A stretch of DNA of 64,000 nucleotides from Pseudomonas alkylphenolica (GTDB lineage: Bacteria > Pseudomonadota > Gammaproteobacteria > Pseudomonadales > Pseudomonadaceae). The position numbers were made by a program, and so were the translations under genes. Where the stretch lies: contig NZ_CP009048.1 of assembly GCF_000746525.1 (NCBI RefSeq), forward strand, positions 5,025,501 to 5,089,500. Reading direction: 5' to 3'. Shown here in pieces: positions 49,375-60,400 of this stretch; within the stretch, counting starts at the first letter, position 1; the number at the start of each line of letters is the position of its first letter. The notes below the pieces were generated by a model. The model did not search any database. It worked only from the letters and a program-made list of their open reading frames with translations, and was not told where the DNA came from.

Positions 49375-50262
49375 TTACTCGGGCTTGCGATAGCCTTCGA
49401 CAATCGCCGAGAAATCCTTGCCGCCGTCACCGCGCAGGCTCATGGCCTGGTACAGCTGCTGCGCCACGGCACCGAGGATCACCGGCTGATGCGCCTGACG
49501 CGCCGCCTCGGTGGCCAGGCCCAGATCCTTGAGCATCAGCTCGGCACCGAAACCGCCGGTGTAGCCACGCGAGGCCGGAGCCGTTTCGATGATGCCCGGC
49601 CACGGGTTATAGGTGTCCGAACTCCAGCAACGCCCGGTGGAGCTGTTGATGATGCCCGCCAGCACTTTGGTGTCGATGCCCAAGGCATTGCCCAGGGCCA
49701 TGGCTTCCGACACACCGATCATCGAGATGCCCAGCAGCAGGTTGTTGCAGATCTTGGCGATCTGCCCGGTCCCCACTGCACCGCAATGCACAATGTTGCG
49801 GCCCATCTGCGCCAGCACCGGCTGCAGCGTGGCGAACAGTTCATCGCTGGCGCCGACCATGAACGTCAGGGTGCCCGCCGCCGCACCACCGGTGCCGCCG
49901 GACACCGGCGCATCGGCCAGGTCCACGCCCTGCTTCGCCGCGGCCGCCGAGACATCACGGGCGGTCTGTGGATCAATCGTGCTGCAGTCGACCACTGGCG
50001 TGCCGGCACGAACACCGGCCAGCACACCGTCTTCGTTCAGGTACACACCCCGCACATGCGCGGCGGCTGGCAGCATGGTGATGACCATGTCGCTCTGCTG
50101 CGCGGCATCGCGTGGCGAGCTGCTGATCGTCCCGCCGAGCTCGGCAAGCTCGGCCAGTACGCTCTTGTTCAGGTCGAACAGTTGCAGTTGATGCCCGGCC
50201 TTGATCAGGTTGCGCGCCATCGGCGCGCCCATGTTGCCCAGACCGATAAATGCAATACGCAT
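49375..50262 (-). CDS. mmsB: 3-hydroxyisobutyrate dehydrogenase
   Basis: A 295-residue NAD-dependent beta-hydroxyacid dehydrogenase of valine catabolism, giving methylmalonate semialdehyde for MmsA. It has an N-terminal Rossmann motif IAFIGLGNMGAPMARNLIKAGH, substrate motif DAPVSGGTGGAAAGTLTFMVG and the catalytic Lys in GQIAKICNNLLLG. ATG 50262 follows AAGGAG with six-base spacing; a TTG two codons earlier is less likely. The gene begins 10 bp after mmsA, so they form an operon. Confidence 0.95.
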   Translation of the reverse strand: MRIAFIGLGNMGAPMARNLIKAGHQLQLFDLNKSVLAELAELGGTISSSPRDAAQQSDMVITMLPAAAHVRGVYLNEDGVLAGVRAGTPVVDCSTIDPQTARDVSAAAAKQGVDLADAPVSGGTGGAAAGTLTFMVGASDELFATLQPVLAQMGRNIVHCGAVGTGQIAKICNNLLLGISMIGVSEAMALGNALGIDTKVLAGIINSSTGRCWSSDTYNPWPGIIETAPASRGYTGGFGAELMLKDLGLATEAARQAHQPVILGAVAQQLYQAMSLRGDGGKDFSAIVEGYRKPE

Positions 50263-50272
50263 GATCAACTCC

Positions 50273-51799
50273 TTAGCGCAGGCTGATGGTGGTGTTCACA
50301 CCGTCGTTGACGCTGTCGTCATCGAACCAGCGGCTGGTGACAGTCTTGGTCTGAGTGTAGAACTGCACCACTTGCTTGCCGTACGGGCCCAGGTCACCGA
50401 GCTTGGAGCCACGCGAACCGGTGAAGCTGAAGAACGGAACCGGTACCGGAATCGGAATGTTGATGCCGACCTGACCGACGTCGATTTCGTTCTGGAACTT
50501 GCGCGCCGCAGCGCCACTCTGGGTAAACAGACCGGTGCCGTTCCCGAAGGGATTGCGGTTGACCAGGGCGATGGCTTCGTCGAGGGTATCGACTTCCAGC
50601 ACCACCAGCACCGGGCCGAAGATTTCCTGGGTGTAGATCTGCATGTCGGTGGTCACCCCGGAGAACAGGGTCGGGCCGACGAAGTTGCCTTGCTCGTAGC
50701 CTGGCACGCTTACATCACGACCATCGAGTTCAAGCTTGGCGCCTTCCTTGATCCCGCTTTCGATCAGGCCCAGCACACGTTCCTTGGCGCGCTTGGAAAT
50801 CAGCGGGCCGACATCGGTGCCCGGCTCATTACCGGCATTGACCTTGAGGTTGGCCGCCAGCTCTTTGAGTTCCGGCAGCCATTCGCGTGCCTTGCCTACC
50901 AGTACCGCCACCGAGGTGGCCATGCAACGCTGACCGGCTGCGCCGAAGCCGGCACCGACCAGGGCATTGAGGGTCTGGGTACGGTTGGCATCAGGCAGCA
51001 CCACCGCGTGGTTCTTCGCGCCCATCATCGACTGCACACGCTTGCCATGCTGGCCGGCGAGGTTGTAGACGTGGGTACCGACTTCGGTGGAGCCGACAAA
51101 GGAGATCGCCTTGATGTCCGGGTGTGTGCACAAGGCATCGACCACCTGCTTGCCACCGTGTACGACGTTCAGCACACCGGCCGGTACACCGGCTTCCAGC
51201 GCCAGCTCCACCAGCATCATGGTCGACAGCGGATCCTGCTCGGACGGCTTGAGCACGAAGGTGTTGCCGCAGACGATGGCCATCGGGAACATCCACAGCG
51301 GGATCATCGCCGGGAAGTTGAACGGGGTGATACCGGCGCAGACCCCGATCGGTTGGCGCAGGGTGTAGGTATCGACACCACTGGCGACGTTCTCGGCGAA
51401 CTCGCCCATCTTCAGGCTACCGATGCTGCACGCGTGCTCGACCACTTCCAGGCCGCGGAAGATATCGCCTTCGGCGTCGGCAATGGTCTTGCCCTGCTCG
51501 GCGCTGAGGACCACGGCGATGCGCTTGGAGTGTTCACGAATCAAGGCTTGCAGCTTGAGCATGATGCGCATGCGCGCGCCGAGCGGGGTGTCACGCCAGG
51601 TCTGGAAGGCACGTTGGCCGGCGGCGATGGCGGCGTCGACTTCTTCGGCAGTGGCGAACGGCACGCGGGCGAGTACTTCTTGGGTGGCCGGGTTGACCAC
51701 GTCACGCCATTCGCTGGTTTTCGATTCGACCCACTGGCCGTCGATCAGCAGCTTGACCTGGTCGACCTTGGTCTGGCCGGGAGTAAGGGATGCGTTCAT
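50273..51799 (-). CDS. mmsA: Methylmalonate-semialdehyde dehydrogenase (CoA-acylating)
   Basis: A 508-residue aldehyde dehydrogenase converting methylmalonate semialdehyde to propionyl-CoA (and malonate semialdehyde to acetyl-CoA) in valine, thymine and inositol breakdown. It has NAD-fold motifs [24 protein letters not shown] and FVGSTEVG, and the catalytic Cys in [14 protein letters not shown]. The [21 protein letters not shown] block is specific to MMSDH. ATG 51799 ([23 protein letters not shown]) follows CAGGAG. First gene of mmsAB. The divergent LysR gene is the probable regulator, in contrast to AraC-type MmsR in P. aeruginosa. Confidence 0.96.
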   Translation of the reverse strand: MNASLTPGQTKVDQVKLLIDGQWVESKTSEWRDVVNPATQEVLARVPFATAEEVDAAIAAGQRAFQTWRDTPLGARMRIMLKLQALIREHSKRIAVVLSAEQGKTIADAEGDIFRGLEVVEHACSIGSLKMGEFAENVASGVDTYTLRQPIGVCAGITPFNFPAMIPLWMFPMAIVCGNTFVLKPSEQDPLSTMMLVELALEAGVPAGVLNVVHGGKQVVDALCTHPDIKAISFVGSTEVGTHVYNLAGQHGKRVQSMMGAKNHAVVLPDANRTQTLNALVGAGFGAAGQRCMATSVAVLVGKAREWLPELKELAANLKVNAGNEPGTDVGPLISKRAKERVLGLIESGIKEGAKLELDGRDVSVPGYEQGNFVGPTLFSGVTTDMQIYTQEIFGPVLVVLEVDTLDEAIALVNRNPFGNGTGLFTQSGAAARKFQNEIDVGQVGINIPIPVPVPFFSFTGSRGSKLGDLGPYGKQVVQFYTQTKTVTSRWFDDDSVNDGVNTTISLR

Positions 51800-51892
51800 G
51801 TGCGTTCTCCTGAAATTGTTGTTAGGGAGAGATCGACGTCGCCGGGGTAGCCTCGACGGACGCTTGGGTCTAGGGCTTGTTTTGGAGTATAG

Positions 51893-51921
51893 ATGTGCAA
51901 AGATCCAATAAAAACGCACAT
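51893..51921. promoter_or_regulatory. Spaced inverted repeat in the mmsA/LysR gap
   Basis: ATGTGC-N17-GCACAT, centres 23 bp apart (about two helical turns), suits two-dimer binding by a LysR regulator. It lies 94 bp before mmsA and ends 15 bp before the LysR ATG, so the regulator could also repress itself. Confidence 0.45.
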
Positions 51922-51936
51922 AAAAGCCGGACCAAC

Positions 51937-52884
51937 ATGCAAAAAAACATCACCTCGCTGGGCGCCCTGAACTGGGATGACCTGAAGTTTTTTCTTGAAG
52001 TGGCCCGCACCCGCAAGGCCAGCAGCGCGGCCAAACGCCTGGGGGTGGACTACACCACGGTGTCACGGCGGATCAGCTCGCTGGAGCTGGCGCTGGGTAC
52101 CTTGCTGTTCGAAAAGTCGCGGACCAACGGCTTTATCCTGACCGCCGAAGGCCAGCGCCTGCTCAGTTATGCCGAGTCGATCGAAAGCACCCTGCACATG
52201 GCCTGCGAGCAGGTTTCAGGCTCCGGCGTGGCGCTTTCCGGGCATGTGCGCATGGGCTGCACCGAGGGCTTTGGCAGCTTCTTCATCACCCCGCAACTGA
52301 GCCGCTTCGTCGATGCCTATCCGGCCATCTCCGTGGACATCCTGCCGCTGCCGCACTTCATCAGCCTGTCCAAGCGCGAAGCGGACATCGTCATCGCCCT
52401 TGAGCGCCCGGAACACGGGCCGTATGTCTGCTGCAAACTGTGCGACTACCGCCTGCGCCTGTACGCCACCCAGGAGTATCTGGACAGCCACGAACCGATC
52501 ACCCGCAGCAGCGACCTGGCGCATCACCAGTTCATCAGTTACGTCGACGACCTGGCCTTCAGTTCAGAGTTGCTGTACCTGGCCAATCTGATACCGGCCG
52601 CCAGCGCCAACCTGCGCAGCACCAGCGTGATCGCCCAGTACGTGGCGGCGCAGCAGGGTCGCGGGCTGGCAATTCTGCCGTGTTTTCTGGCCGCACAGGA
52701 TCCGCGTCTGGTGGCGATTCTGCCTGAAGAGGTGGAGATTACCCGGCAGTTCTGGATGTACTGCCGGGAGGATCTGCGCAAGCTGAAGCGGATAACCCTG
52801 TTGTGGGATTACATCCGCGAGGTGACCGAGCGCAACACGCCATTGCTGATGGGCGAGTCGCGCACGATGGACTTCGCCGATTAG
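51937..52884 (+). CDS. LysR-family regulator divergent from mmsAB
   Basis: A 315-residue LTTR ([60 protein letters not shown]). The effector domain contains several Cys ([26 protein letters not shown]), unusual for the family and possibly redox-relevant. ATG 51937 chosen; the upstream in-frame TTG includes the dyad at 51893. The same gene order (LysR divergent from mmsAB) occurs in P. putida. Stop overlaps the yfiB stop by four bases. Confidence 0.88.
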   Translation: MQKNITSLGALNWDDLKFFLEVARTRKASSAAKRLGVDYTTVSRRISSLELALGTLLFEKSRTNGFILTAEGQRLLSYAESIESTLHMACEQVSGSGVALSGHVRMGCTEGFGSFFITPQLSRFVDAYPAISVDILPLPHFISLSKREADIVIALERPEHGPYVCCKLCDYRLRLYATQEYLDSHEPITRSSDLAHHQFISYVDDLAFSSELLYLANLIPAASANLRSTSVIAQYVAAQQGRGLAILPCFLAAQDPRLVAILPEEVEITRQFWMYCREDLRKLKRITLLWDYIREVTERNTPLLMGESRTMDFAD

Positions 52885-53381
52885 TCGGAAGCGACCACGA
52901 TAGCCACCCGGCGGTTTTCCATGCGCCCGGCGCGGGTGTCATTGCTGGCCACCGGTTCGCGGCTGCCCAGCCCACGGGTTTCGACGTTCTCCGGGCGCAT
53001 GCCGACGGCGGTGAGGGCGTTGGCCACGCTCTTGGCCCGGCGCAGCGACAGCTGCTCGTTATAGGCATCCCTGCCGGAGGCATCGGTATGCCCATCTACC
53101 CGCACCCGCTGGATGTCCACCGACAACAGCGACTTGCCGATGCGCTCGACAATGCTCCGGCTCTCTGGGTTGAGGGCGTCCAGGTCGCTACCGAACAACA
53201 CCTTGCTCGACAGGCCGAACTCCCAGCCTTCGTCGGTCAAGCGGAAACCTTCCTGCTTGAGCAGGGCAATCTGTTCAGCCGTCAGGCCTTTGGGCGGCAC
53301 GCTCTGGCAACCGCTCAGGACCAGCAGCATCAGCGCCAGCCAGGCAAAGTGAAAACGCAGGTATCGACTCAGGTGTGTCAC
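52881..53381 (-). CDS. yfiB: YfiB: OmpA-like outer-membrane lipoprotein
   Basis: A 166-residue lipoprotein. The lipobox LVLSGC near residue 20-25 gives an acylated Cys, and the OmpA_C domain has the peptidoglycan-binding pattern VRVDGHTDASGRDAYNEQLSLRRAKSVANAL and NRRVAIVV. In P. aeruginosa, YfiB sequesters YfiR at the outer membrane and so frees YfiN to make c-di-GMP. It is the last of three genes, three bases after yfiN. Convergent overlap with the LysR gene. Confidence 0.93.
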   Translation of the reverse strand: MTHLSRYLRFHFAWLALMLLVLSGCQSVPPKGLTAEQIALLKQEGFRLTDEGWEFGLSSKVLFGSDLDALNPESRSIVERIGKSLLSVDIQRVRVDGHTDASGRDAYNEQLSLRRAKSVANALTAVGMRPENVETRGLGSREPVASNDTRAGRMENRRVAIVVASD

Positions 53382-53384
53382 GGT

Positions 53385-54656
53385 TCAGCTCCTGTTTTTT
53401 ACATGATTGGCAGAGCTCTCCGTCTCTGCCGCTTGCCACTGGCCACGGGTGTTGCGCTTGGCCTGATACATCGCCGCGTCGGCGGCATTCAACAAATCCG
53501 ACGGCGTCTGACCGTCATCCGGGAAGAAAGCAATGCCGACACTCAGGGATGTGACGATGCTCTGCCCTTCTCCCAGACGAACAGGCAGACGCATGCTGGC
53601 AATGATTTTCTCGGCAATGCGCTGGGCATCCTCGCGGCTGTGAAGAGGTGTCAGCAGCACGGCAAATTCGTCACCGCCCAGGCGCGCTACCAGATCATTC
53701 TCGCGTAGCTGCGCGCGTACCCGGGTGGCGACGCTGACCAGTACTTCGTCGCCGGCCGCATGGCCATGGCTGTCGTTGATGTCCTTGAAGTTGTCACTGT
53801 CGAGAAACAGTAGCGCCATGTGCTCCCGGTACTTGCTGGCATTACGCAGCGTGCGGCTGAGCCGGCCTTCGAAAAAGGCCCGATTGGGCAAGCCGGTCAA
53901 GCTGTCATGGCTGGCCTGGTGGGCGAGGCTTTCGTTCTCGCTCTGCAGATGGCTCTGCCAGCTTTCCAGTTCGTCGAGCAAGGCATTGAAGTCATTGCCC
54001 AGCTCATTGAGCTCGGCAATCTGCGCCTCAGGCACACGACGGTCGAAGCTGCGTTCACGCCGCGCGGCGTGAGCCACCGTGGCCAGGCTGCGCAAGGGGC
54101 CAACGATATCGCCGAACATACGCCGCGACAGGTACAACGCCCCAAGGGCGCTGAGTACGGTACAGAGGAGGATGCCGGCCAGGCCGCTGAGCAGGAAGCG
54201 CACCAGGCTGCCACCCTGGCCCACCAGCTCAATACGACCAACCTGCTGGCCCTGATGCAGGACCGGGAGAATGATGGGCTCTTCCAGCAGACTACGGGCC
54301 ACTTGTTGCTCCACCCGTGCCAGCAAGCTGTCATCACTGCGCTGCCAACGGGCGAGCAACTGGTTGCTATCGTCGAACACTTTGGCATCAGCCACCTCTT
54401 CAGTGGAGGCGATCAGTGCCAGGGCCTCATTGGCCGCGCTGCTGTCGTTGAAGACCACGGCGGCTTCAACGGTGTAATTGATCGAGCGGGCGATCAGGTG
54501 CAGGTTGTGATTGGCATACACGCGCAGCGCCAGCACGCCAAGCACCGTCAGGGCAACACCGGCCAGGCCCACAGCCAGCAAGGCCACGCTCAAGTGGCGA
54601 CGCCCCAGCACTGCGCGCAGGGTCGGACGCTGACGCCCCCAGCCAAAGCCGATCAT
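53385..54656 (-). CDS. yfiN: YfiN/TpbB membrane diguanylate cyclase
   Basis: A 423-residue inner-membrane enzyme making c-di-GMP. TM1 is at about 24-48 (SVALLAVGLAGVALTVLGVLALRVY), then a periplasmic PAS-like (CHASE8) domain to about 155, TM2 at 156-178, HAMP to about 235, and a GGDEF domain with intact RLGGDEFAVLL near 325. There is also the family SLTGLPNRAFFEGRL. YfiR represses it from the periplasm. Its start overlaps the yfiR stop (ATGA). In P. aeruginosa, TpbB activation causes small-colony, strongly attached cells. Confidence 0.94.
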   Translation of the reverse strand: MIGFGWGRQRPTLRAVLGRRHLSVALLAVGLAGVALTVLGVLALRVYANHNLHLIARSINYTVEAAVVFNDSSAANEALALIASTEEVADAKVFDDSNQLLARWQRSDDSLLARVEQQVARSLLEEPIILPVLHQGQQVGRIELVGQGGSLVRFLLSGLAGILLCTVLSALGALYLSRRMFGDIVGPLRSLATVAHAARRERSFDRRVPEAQIAELNELGNDFNALLDELESWQSHLQSENESLAHQASHDSLTGLPNRAFFEGRLSRTLRNASKYREHMALLFLDSDNFKDINDSHGHAAGDEVLVSVATRVRAQLRENDLVARLGGDEFAVLLTPLHSREDAQRIAEKIIASMRLPVRLGEGQSIVTSLSVGIAFFPDDGQTPSDLLNAADAAMYQAKRNTRGQWQAAETESSANHVKNRS

Positions 54657-55228
54657 GGCTGTGTCGCCCGTCGCCGCGACAACTGCAGCACCGAGGGATG
54701 GATGCGCACGCCGCTGCGTGCTACCGAATCAAGGTTGACCTCGAACGCCACCTGGCGGTCACTGACCCGCAAGCAAAACACACTGCCTACCGTGCAAGGG
54801 TCGTCGGCTTCACTGATGCTCAAGACCGGATGACCACTGATAGCGCTGAATAACTGAGTGCGTTCGTCCGGGCTCAGCTGGCCAAGATAGATTGCATCAC
54901 ACTCATTGGCGATGCGCGGGTCACCGGCCAGCAAGCGCCGCACCACTATCGGCCGGCCAGTGGCTTGCGTGGTGCCCTTGACTAGATCATCGGCGTATTC
55001 GGTGGGACCGACCAGGCACAAGCGCAACTGATCCGGTTCCACCGGCCAGCGGGCGTAGCTGAGAATGCCCAGGACCACCTGAGTCACAGCAGTGGCGCGC
55101 TGCTCGGCCAGGGTCGAGGTCGGTTTGGTCTCGGCAGAGGCCAGCGCGCCGAACAGCAGCGGCAACGCAGCCATCAGCGAGCGCCCCCGACTCGTCACAC
55201 GTCCCGAAGTCGGGGCGGCCACTTTCAT
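54653..55228 (-). CDS. yfiR: YfiR: periplasmic repressor of YfiN
   Basis: A 191-residue periplasmic protein of the YfiR/DUF4154 family. An N-terminal signal (SLMAALPLLFGALASAE) precedes a domain with QVVLGILSYARWP and four Cys (in LRLCLVG, ANECDAI, and DPCTVGSVFC); the last pair is seven residues apart as in the structural disulphide of P. aeruginosa YfiR, which couples redox state to YfiN control. First gene of yfiRNB. ATG 55228 is used; the ribosome site is weak (AAGAG further upstream). The 113-bp gap to recD contains the promoter. Confidence 0.92.
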   Translation of the reverse strand: MKVAAPTSGRVTSRGRSLMAALPLLFGALASAETKPTSTLAEQRATAVTQVVLGILSYARWPVEPDQLRLCLVGPTEYADDLVKGTTQATGRPIVVRRLLAGDPRIANECDAIYLGQLSPDERTQLFSAISGHPVLSISEADDPCTVGSVFCLRVSDRQVAFEVNLDSVARSGVRIHPSVLQLSRRRATQP

Positions 55229-55341
55229 CAAGGAAATCTCTTACAAACAAGCGGGATAATGCCGCAACGATAGCACAGTGGCCGATTTTCCAGCGAGAGA
55301 GCAGGCCTCTGCCCAACCGGTAAAAGGCCGAATCGCCGTGT

Positions 55342-57423
55342 TCATACCTGCTCCAGCATCAATCCGGAAATGCGTTTGACCTTGCGCCGCACCGCGTCCT
55401 CGAACACCCCTTGGCGCGGTTCGATCAAAGTGAAACAGCTTTTCGCCCGGGTGATGCCGGTGTAGATCAACTCTTTGGTCAACACCGGGTTCAGTGCATC
55501 AGGCAGCACCAGGGCAGTATGGGTGAACTCCGAACCTTGGGACTTGTGCACGGTCATGGCGAACACGGTTTCCACCTCGTTGAGGCGGCTGGGCAATACA
55601 AAGCGCACACCGCCACGACCATCGTTACGGGCGAAGGCCACCCGCAACACCTGCTGGCCGGGTTGCTGCTCATCGGGCAGGCGCAAGGCAATGCCGATGT
55701 CACCGTTCATCAGGCCCAGGCCATAGTCGTTGCGGGTCATCAGGACTGGCCGGCCCTCATACCAGGGTTGCTCGACATCGATCAGGCCGGCAGCGCCCAA
55801 CACCCTGCCGACCCGCTGGTTCAGCCCCTCGACGCCCCATGGGCCTTTACGTACGGCACACAGCAGCTGGAAGGTTTCGAAACCCTGTAACACGGCCATG
55901 GCCCAGGCTTCCCAGCGCGGGTCATCAACCGGCGTGGTCTGCGCCGGACGTTGCCGGCCAATGATCTGCAGATAGCTGCGGTAGCCCTGCGGCCCCTCGT
56001 TGCCGCGACCAAGGCCATCGAGCAGCAGACGGTCGAGGGCGCGATCCTGCTCGCCACGCAGGGTCAGGCCGAACACGTCATCCTGTGTCTGCTGCAACAG
56101 GGCCCGTGCCTGTTCGGCGTCCTGCAGGTTGACCAGGCGCGCCAGCCGGCCGATACCACTGCTCTCACCGAAGCGCCGGGAAAAGCGCAACATCACCACT
56201 TGCTGCGCCAACGGATACTGCTCGGCAGTACCCGCCAGCAGTTCGCTACCCGCCAGGGTTTCACCGCTGACCTGCTCCAGCCAGGCCTGGGTCTGGGCGC
56301 TATAGCGGCCAGCTTCGGCATCCCGGCACAGGTCACCAAGCACGGCGCCGGCTTCCACCGAGGCCAACTGGTCCTTGTCACCCAGCAACACCAGACGGGC
56401 GTGAGGCGGCAGCGCGGCCAGCAAGTTGGCCATCATTTCCAGGTCAATCATCGAGGCTTCGTCGACCACCAGCACATCCAGGGGCAAGGGGTTACCCGCA
56501 TGGTGACGAAAATGCCGCGAGCCCGGACGGCTACCGAGCAAGCGGTGCACCGTCGAGACATCGGTGGGGATGTTTTCCCGTACCTGGGCTTCGACGGCCA
56601 GGCGCTCAACCTGCTGACCGATGGACTCGGTCAGCCGCGCCGCGGCCTTGCCGGTGGGTGCTGCCAGGCGAATGCGCAGGGGACGTCCGGCCTCCACGGC
56701 TGGTGCCTGGAGCAAGGCCAGCAAGCGCACCACCGTGGTGGTCTTGCCGGTACCCGGGCCGCCGGTAATGATGCTGAAAGCACCTCGGGTGGCCAGGGCG
56801 CAGGCCAGCTTTTGCCAGTCCACCTGTCCCGCCTGGCTGCCACCGTCGAACAGTTGCGCCAAGCGCGCCGCCAAATCGGCCGGGGTCGGCTCGACCTGCT
56901 CCAGACGTTGACGCAAGGCGCTGTCGATTTGCCGTTCATAGGCCCAGTAGCGGCGCAGATACAAACGTTGAGCACTGAGCACCAAAGGCCGCGAAGCCTC
57001 TTCGACGCAAGCACCATTGGCGACCAGACGACTGCTGGCCAAGCGCTGCAACCAGGTGCTCAGCGCCAGTTGCTCAAGCAACTGCGACGGCAGCAGCAAG
57101 GGACCTGCCAGGGCATCGCCTTCCGGGGGCAACGACAGGGCAAAGTCAGGTTCGGCCAGGGTCTCAGCCAGGTCCAGACAGACATGACCATGACCCAGCT
57201 GGTGACTGGCCAGGGCCGCTGCCAGCAACACCAGCGGGTCGCCTCCCGGATCGCGTTCTTCAAGAAAGCCGACGAAGGCCCGGTCCAGTGCGCGCAGCCA
57301 GCCACGTTCGACCCAACGATCGAGCAATGCCAGCAGGTCGGCACTGTCACTCAATGGCTCGAGTGCGGCAAGATGCTCGGCATCCAGTGGCGTCGGCAGC
57401 AGGTCGTCGAGGGTACGGCTCAT
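55342..57423 (-). CDS. recD: Exodeoxyribonuclease V alpha subunit RecD
   Basis: A 693-residue SF1B 5'-3' helicase of the RecBCD complex, which processes double-strand breaks to load RecA at Chi. It has an N-terminal RecB-contact domain (DLLALLDRWVERGWLRALDRAFVGFLEERD), Walker A GGPGTGKTTT near residue 219, motif II DEASMIDLEMM, and the C-terminal motifs VHKSQGSEF and YTGITRAKS. The ATG overlaps the recB stop (ATGA), so translation is coupled. Length is somewhat larger than E. coli RecD (608). Confidence 0.97.
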   Translation of the reverse strand: MSRTLDDLLPTPLDAEHLAALEPLSDSADLLALLDRWVERGWLRALDRAFVGFLEERDPGGDPLVLLAAALASHQLGHGHVCLDLAETLAEPDFALSLPPEGDALAGPLLLPSQLLEQLALSTWLQRLASSRLVANGACVEEASRPLVLSAQRLYLRRYWAYERQIDSALRQRLEQVEPTPADLAARLAQLFDGGSQAGQVDWQKLACALATRGAFSIITGGPGTGKTTTVVRLLALLQAPAVEAGRPLRIRLAAPTGKAAARLTESIGQQVERLAVEAQVRENIPTDVSTVHRLLGSRPGSRHFRHHAGNPLPLDVLVVDEASMIDLEMMANLLAALPPHARLVLLGDKDQLASVEAGAVLGDLCRDAEAGRYSAQTQAWLEQVSGETLAGSELLAGTAEQYPLAQQVVMLRFSRRFGESSGIGRLARLVNLQDAEQARALLQQTQDDVFGLTLRGEQDRALDRLLLDGLGRGNEGPQGYRSYLQIIGRQRPAQTTPVDDPRWEAWAMAVLQGFETFQLLCAVRKGPWGVEGLNQRVGRVLGAAGLIDVEQPWYEGRPVLMTRNDYGLGLMNGDIGIALRLPDEQQPGQQVLRVAFARNDGRGGVRFVLPSRLNEVETVFAMTVHKSQGSEFTHTALVLPDALNPVLTKELIYTGITRAKSCFTLIEPRQGVFEDAVRRKVKRISGLMLEQV

Positions 57424-60400
57424 GGTGTATCTCCCAGGAACAGGTCGTGTTGCTGCGGTGCTCTGACGCCACGGAACAGCGCATCGAGGCGCTCGATCAA
57501 TTCCCGTGGCGGTTTGACGAAATACACGCCGCCAGAAGCCGAATGCACACCACGTAAAAAGATGAACACCGCGCCGCCCATATGCCGGTCGTAGTCGTAA
57601 TCCGGCAGCCGTGCGCGGAGCTGGCGATGCATGGCCAGCAGGTAGAGCACATACTGCAGGTCGTAGCGGTGACTGAGGATTGCCGACTCCATGGCCAGCT
57701 CGCTGTAAGCCAGATCGTCAGGGCCGAGCCAGTTGGATTTGTAGTCGGCCACGTAGTAGCGCCCGTCATGTTCAAAGGCAAGGTCGATAAAGCCCTTGAA
57801 CATGCCGTTGAGCTGAGCCGGTTGGGCAGCAACCCGTGCAGCGCCTTGATGGGTGTATTCACCGACCAGGCGATCAAGCTGGCCGACATCGACCTTGTGG
57901 CTGGCAAACCAGAATTCCATTTCGATCTGATATTGACTCAGCTGATTCAAGGCCAGGGGCGGACTGGCCGGCGCCAGGGCCATGGGTTGCACCAGCAATT
58001 GCTGCAGCCAGTGGCCAAGGGTGTTGATCCAGCCTGTCCAGTCGCGGCGGTTGCAGCGCTGGCCGACCGTGCGTTTGAGCGCTTCGTCGTTCGCCGTTAC
58101 CTGGGCAAAACCTTCAAGCCCCGCCCATTCGAGCAGACCGTGAAGGAAGGTCCCAGGGTTCGGGCCACGTGGAAAGCGATGGATATCGCCGCTGCCGGGC
58201 ATCACTTCGCGCAGCTGTTGCGGATCGGGACGCTCGTCATCGAGCAGTTGCTGGGCTTGCGAGCTGTCGGTATCCAGGGTCAGCGATTCTTCACCAATAC
58301 GCAGTGCACTGTAGGAGGCGATCCACCAGTTCTCTGCTGCACGGCGTTTGGGCTGGCGCGCAGGCAGCAGTTCAGCCTGATTGGCGGGTGCGCTATAGCC
58401 TTGTTCGTTGGCCTCAGGCATGGCGTTGCTGGCAATCGCCGGGCAACTCGCTTGCAGGGCCTGTAGCCACTCACTCAACTGACTGGAAGCCGCCAAGGGC
58501 GCGCCGCCGCCGAGTAGATAGCCCAGCGCCGAACGGTGCAGCAGCGAGGTCTTGCCGGTGCCTCGCTTGAGGTCGGCAACCCCCAGCCAGCAAGCGTGCT
58601 GAGCGCGGGTCAGGGCGACGTAGAGCAGACGCAGGTCTTCGGCCAGACGCTCATCGTCGGCCATCGCGATCTGCTCGGCATCCGGGGTCAGGGTCAGGTG
58701 CGCCTGGCCTTCACTGTCGTGCCAGCCCAGCGGCAAGCGCTGGCCATCCACCGGTTTGCTGGTGCAGATGAACGGCAGGAACACCAGCGGATATTCCAGG
58801 CCCTTGGACTTGTGGATGGTCACCACCTTGACCAGTTGCTCATCACTTTCCAGGCGCAGGATCTGCTCTTCGCCAGCCTGACCAGCGCTGGCCAGGTGCT
58901 CGCCCAGGTGGCGGATCAGCGCTTGCTCGCCATCGAGTTCGGTGGCTGCCTGCTGCAGCAATTCGGCCAGGTGCAACAGGTTGGTCAGCACCCGCTCACC
59001 GTCACTGCGGGTCATCAACACCTGCGGCAGGTCGAAGTCATGGAGCAAGCGCCGCAGCATCGGCAGCACACCCTGGCTACGCCAGGTCAGCCGGTACTGG
59101 CGGAACTGCATGACCCAGCGCTCCCACACCCGTTCGTTCTGGTTCAACTGTTCCAGCGCCGACAGCGGCAGGTTCAGGGTGATACTCGCCAGTGCCGCCT
59201 TCAACAGGCGCTCGACATCCGGCTCGGCACAGGCCTTGAGCCAGGCCAGCAGGTCCTGGGCTTCCTGGGCGGCGAACACCGAGTCCTTGTCTGACAGATA
59301 CACACTGCGAACATCGCGGGCCGCCAGTTCGGCGCGAATCAACTGCGCCTCACGGCCATCGCGCACCAGGATGGCGATGTCCGAAGGCAAACAGCCACGC
59401 AGCGACTGGTCCGCCTGAAGAAAACCGCTGCGGCCCTGTTGCCCGCCATTGAGCAGCGCGACAATCTGACTGGCACAACTGGCAGCCAGCTGCTGACGGT
59501 AAACCGCCGTAGAGACCGGTTCGTCGCTGTGCAAGTGCCACAGATTCAGGGCGGCGAGCGCCTTTCCGTCGACCTGAAACTGCTCGCTGCGACCTTTGGC
59601 CTGGACCTCGACAAAGGGCACCGGGTTGTCATCATCCTCGCGGAACAGGAAAGCGCCACGCCCCTGCTCACGCAGTTCGGCCTGCATGAACACATGATTG
59701 ACTGCGCTGACCATGGCCTGGCTGGAACGGTAGTTGGTGTCCAGGCTGTGCAGGCGTCCGGCGGTGGCGCGACGGGCGCCCAGGTAAGTAAAGATATCGG
59801 CGCCGCGGAACGCATAGATCGCCTGTTTGGGATCACCGATCATGAACAGGCCGGTGTCCTGAACATTCTCTTCAATGCGGTAGATACGCTGAAAGATCCG
59901 GTACTGGACCGGGTCGGTGTCCTGGAATTCATCGATCAGGGCGACCGGGAACTGCTCACGGATCAAACCTGCCAGACGCTCGCCGGCATCGCCGTGCAAG
60001 GCGTGATCGAGGCGCAGGAGCATGTCGTCAAAGCCCATTTCCGCACGACGGCGCTTTTCCTGTTCAAAACGTGCGCCCACCCAGGCGGCGGCGTGTTCCA
60101 ACAGGCAGGCATCGGGCGTCGGCAAGGCTTTCAGTTGATCCTGAAGACCTTCCATCACCTGCAGCGCCGGGTGGCTCGGGGGTTCACCTTTCCAGGCTTC
60201 AGCCATACCGGCACGGGTCAGGCGGGTGAAGCCGGTACCCAGATCAAGCTCCAGCGCCAGCTCATCTGCTGCCCAGGCGGCCAGCTTCTCGCACCAGGGT
60301 TCGAAGTAACGGGCCTGCATCTTGCGGCCGTCCACCTGCTTGGCAGCCAGGCCGTCACGGCAGATCTGCAGCAGTTCACCGGACCACTGGACCCAGGGCG

